Shown: positions 14,444-16,143 of the stretch, piece after piece | How positions within the stretch are numbered: position 1 is the stretch's first letter | Layout: each line of letters starts with the position of its first letter | From: JASMHC01 sp964476515 | Lineage (GTDB): Bacteria; Pseudomonadota; Alphaproteobacteria; Rhodobacterales; Rhodobacteraceae | Assembly: GCA_964476515.1 (NCBI GenBank) | Contig: CAYZAY010000055.1 | Location: forward strand, 1-16,143 | Direction: 5' to 3' | DNA: 16,143 nucleotides | Position numbers and translations under genes: made by a program | The notes under the pieces: model-generated | What the model was told of the DNA's origin: nothing | The model's input: only the letters and a program-made list of their open reading frames with translations | Database searches by the model: none

Positions 14444-14806
14444 ATGATCAGGCAGCTTAAACGTGCGTATTCCTCAGCACCCATTGCGACTGTTGTCTTC
14501 GCGATAAGCCTAACCCTTGCGCTTGGGTTCACGACGCGATTGATCATCGACGCTTTTGACGGCCCACCCCAAAAAGCGACCCAGATCGAAGAATGGATGA
14601 CGCCACGGTTCATTTCCCGAAATTGGAAAGTTCCGCCAGAGGTGATGCGTGAATTTCTAGAGATTGAAAAGCGAAGCGGACGTCCCGACAATCTTCAGCA
14701 AATCGCGGATAGCCGAGGTATCGACGTTGAAGCGCTCATCCAAGAACTGGAACTCGAAATTCTAAAGTTTCTGGAAGACCGCAAAACAGATCGTGAGAGC
14801 AAATGA
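14444..14806 (+). CDS. Small single-pass membrane protein of unknown function
   Basis: A 120-residue protein I do not recognise. It has a short basic cytoplasmic start (MIRQLKRAY), one membrane helix at about 13-35, and a charged region of about 85 residues that should face the periplasm. That region contains WKVPPEVMREFLEIEKRSG and QQIADSRGIDVEALIQELEL, two helix-rich stretches that look like a small helical domain, then a lysine/glutamate-rich end. AGGGA lies seven bases before the ATG. Its TGA overlaps the ATG of the DedA-family gene (ATGA), which suggests coupled translation and a shared membrane role. It is not FtsB, which often follows eno in alphaproteobacteria: it lacks the coiled-coil heptads directly after the membrane helix. 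Confidence 0.8.
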   Translation: MIRQLKRAYSSAPIATVVFAISLTLALGFTTRLIIDAFDGPPQKATQIEEWMTPRFISRNWKVPPEVMREFLEIEKRSGRPDNLQQIADSRGIDVEALIQELELEILKFLEDRKTDRESK

Positions 14807-15438
14807 CCGAAATCATCGCTCTCGTCACCACCTGCGGGGCTGGGTTTCTGCTGGCTTGTGCCTTTTTGTCCTGCCTTCTTGTTCCAATCCCGACCTCAAT
14901 CATGATGATCACCGCAGGCGCGTTTGTCGCGAGTGAAGATTTGGTTCTTTGGCAGGTCTACGGTGGCGCACTGGCCGGCGCTATACTGGGGGACCAAGTG
15001 GGGTTTCACATCGGTCGATGGGGTGGCACCCAACTGATCGAACGGTTGTCCAAATCACCAGCCCGCAAAAAGGTAGCCGACCGCGCTACAAAACTGGTGG
15101 ATAAGCACGGCGGAGTTGGCGTTTTCTTTTCAACTTGGCTGTTTGCGCCGTTGGGACCTTATGTGAACTTTATCGCTGGTTCTGCGAAGCTCGGTGGGGT
15201 CCGATTTACTATTTGGGCCACTTTGGGTGAAACCATTTGGGTGACGATCTATGTCTCGTTTGGTTATCTCTTTGCGTCCAATCTAACGCTAGCGTCTCAG
15301 TATGCTGGCAATACTTTGGGTGCGATTGCAGCCTTTGCTTTGGCCGGTGCAATGCTGTTCTGGATCGTCAAATCTTTGGGAGCCAAAGACCTCAATCCCG
15401 AGAAGCGCTTGCCTGAACAGGCCAGTGAAACCATATAG
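14803..15438 (+). CDS. DedA/VTT-family membrane protein
   Basis: A 211-residue inner-membrane protein with about five hydrophobic segments. DedA hallmarks are VPIPTSIMMITAGAF (27-41) and GAILGDQVGFHIGRWGG (59-75), followed by the amphipathic re-entrant region. Family members carry lipids across the membrane or support proton-dependent membrane homeostasis. In the second conserved region, where family members usually have F-x-R-(F/W) and P-x-x-R, this protein reads FFSTW (T111) and PLGPY (118-120 region), so two arginines often essential in DedA proteins seem absent. The start overlaps the upstream stop codon by four bases, and the M48 peptidase gene begins five bases after its stop. A divergent or specialised member is likely. 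Confidence 0.85.
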   Translation: MTEIIALVTTCGAGFLLACAFLSCLLVPIPTSIMMITAGAFVASEDLVLWQVYGGALAGAILGDQVGFHIGRWGGTQLIERLSKSPARKKVADRATKLVDKHGGVGVFFSTWLFAPLGPYVNFIAGSAKLGGVRFTIWATLGETIWVTIYVSFGYLFASNLTLASQYAGNTLGAIAAFALAGAMLFWIVKSLGAKDLNPEKRLPEQASETI

Positions 15439-15443
15439 GTTAT

Positions 15444-16133
15444 ATGCTTAGCTTCACCCCGATACTTATTGCGCTTCTTTATGGCTATGTGGCTTATCGT
15501 TTTTCTGCTTGGCGAACGTCGCGCGAGCTTGATGAAAAATCGACTGAACTTGCCGATCCAAAACTTCGCGGGCTGATTGCCAAACTTGCAGAGGCTCTGG
15601 ATTTGCCCAAAGTCAGGGTGAACATCTGTGAAATCGACCCTGTAAACGGGCTTGCTGCACCCGACGGGCGGATATTCATCACACGTGGGTTCTATAAGAA
15701 GTTTGTCGAAGGTGATGTTACGGCTGACGAAATGGCCAGTGTTATTGCCCATGAACTTGGCCATGTGGCCTTGGGTCATTCGCGGCGACGGATGATTGAT
15801 TTTTCCGGTCAAAACGCGATGCGCGCGGCGCTTGGTATGGTCCTATCACGGTTTCTACCGGGCATCGGCGTTTACATTGCAAGTGGTTTGACCAGCCTAC
15901 TCGCCGCCAGATTATCGCGCAGCGATGAATATGAAGCCGATGAATATGCGGCAGCGCTTTTGACGAAAGCAGGTATTGGCACCGCGCCACAAAAATCACT
16001 GTTTGAGAAACTTGAAAAGCTGACCGCATCCAATGCTGGCCGCGCGCCCGCATGGTTGTTGAGCCACCCAAAAACAGCGGAACGCATCACGGCAATCGAG
16101 AAGTTGGAAGATAAATGGCGGGTTAACGGGTAA
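15444..16133 (+). CDS. M48-family membrane zinc metallopeptidase (HtpX-like)
   Basis: A 229-residue zinc peptidase. One N-terminal hydrophobic segment (about 4-20) anchors it, and a second hydrophobic stretch lies at about 139-155. The catalytic motif HELGH is at 103-107, and the third zinc ligand is E164 in DEYEADEYA, the M48 signature. The segment AAPDGRIFITRGF (71-83) and the late SHPKTAERI (207-215) are also typical. Related enzymes degrade misfolded or damaged membrane or envelope proteins. At 229 residues it is compact compared with HtpX (about 290), missing part of the N-terminal membrane region. It starts five bases after the DedA gene with a weak ribosome binding site, so translation is probably coupled. 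The gene is complete, ending ten bases before the window does. Confidence 0.88.
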   Translation: MLSFTPILIALLYGYVAYRFSAWRTSRELDEKSTELADPKLRGLIAKLAEALDLPKVRVNICEIDPVNGLAAPDGRIFITRGFYKKFVEGDVTADEMASVIAHELGHVALGHSRRRMIDFSGQNAMRAALGMVLSRFLPGIGVYIASGLTSLLAARLSRSDEYEADEYAAALLTKAGIGTAPQKSLFEKLEKLTASNAGRAPAWLLSHPKTAERITAIEKLEDKWRVNG

Positions 16134-16143
16134 GGGCTTTGCC

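Noticed and set aside
14444..14806. Small gene after eno as ftsB
   Set aside because: It has one membrane helix but no coiled-coil heptad pattern after it, and the sequence does not resemble FtsB.
15297..15812. 171-codon minus-strand frame opposite the DedA and M48 genes
   Set aside because: It is antisense to two coupled genes with clear motifs and has no family features of its own.
1..16143. Mobile element, prophage, toxin-antitoxin or CRISPR content
   Set aside because: No transposase, integrase, terminal repeats, phage proteins or repeat-spacer arrays were seen on either strand.

Overview
The window reads as a chromosomal piece of a marine alphaproteobacterium, most likely of the Roseobacter group of Rhodobacteraceae. 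This rests on recalled family resemblance (the Fur/Mur-type regulator lacking CxxC motifs, the phenylacetate and homogentisate genes, moderate GC), not on a database search. A 10-base run of N at 7031-7040 shows it is scaffolded draft or metagenome sequence. Genes are dense, with no gene-free stretch over 300 bases. I see no tRNA, rRNA, CRISPR array, insertion sequence, phage gene or plasmid gene.

Region 1 (1-4909): phenylacetate degradation. A fused enoyl-CoA hydratase/3-hydroxyacyl-CoA dehydrogenase, lacking a normal start codon at its conserved N-terminus, is followed 11 bases later by paaZ (ring cleavage of oxepin-CoA) and then by a PaaX-family repressor.

Region 2 (4906-11534): homogentisate catabolism. 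A MarR-family regulator on the minus strand is divergent from hmgA; its operator-like inverted repeat lies between them. On the plus strand follow hmgA (homogentisate 1,2-dioxygenase), fahA (fumarylacetoacetase), an MBL-fold protein with a degenerate metal site, a group A FAD monooxygenase, a 63-residue DUF2783 protein, and a VOC-family protein. The large FAD hydroxylase beside a very small partner resembles the two-component 3-hydroxyphenylacetate 6-hydroxylase (MhaA/MhaB) known from Pseudomonas putida. The likely route is therefore 3-hydroxyphenylacetate to homogentisate, then maleylacetoacetate, fumarylacetoacetate, fumarate and acetoacetate. No maleylacetoacetate isomerase is present; the VOC protein and the MBL protein are unassigned members of the cluster.

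Region 3 (11535-16143): housekeeping and membrane genes. A Fur/Mur-type metal regulator and an EamA/DMT transporter are followed by eno (enolase) with a clear intrinsic terminator. Then comes a tight three-gene unit: a small single-pass membrane protein, a DedA-family membrane protein and an M48 membrane metallopeptidase.

Most gene junctions in regions 1-3 carry inverted repeats. One is a minus-strand intrinsic terminator for the marR gene embedded in the 3' end of paaX. Two stacked stem-loops precede the FAD monooxygenase, and a 24-base near-palindrome precedes the transporter. The candidate for an under-described system is the hmgA-fahA-MBL-FAD monooxygenase-DUF2783-VOC cluster.
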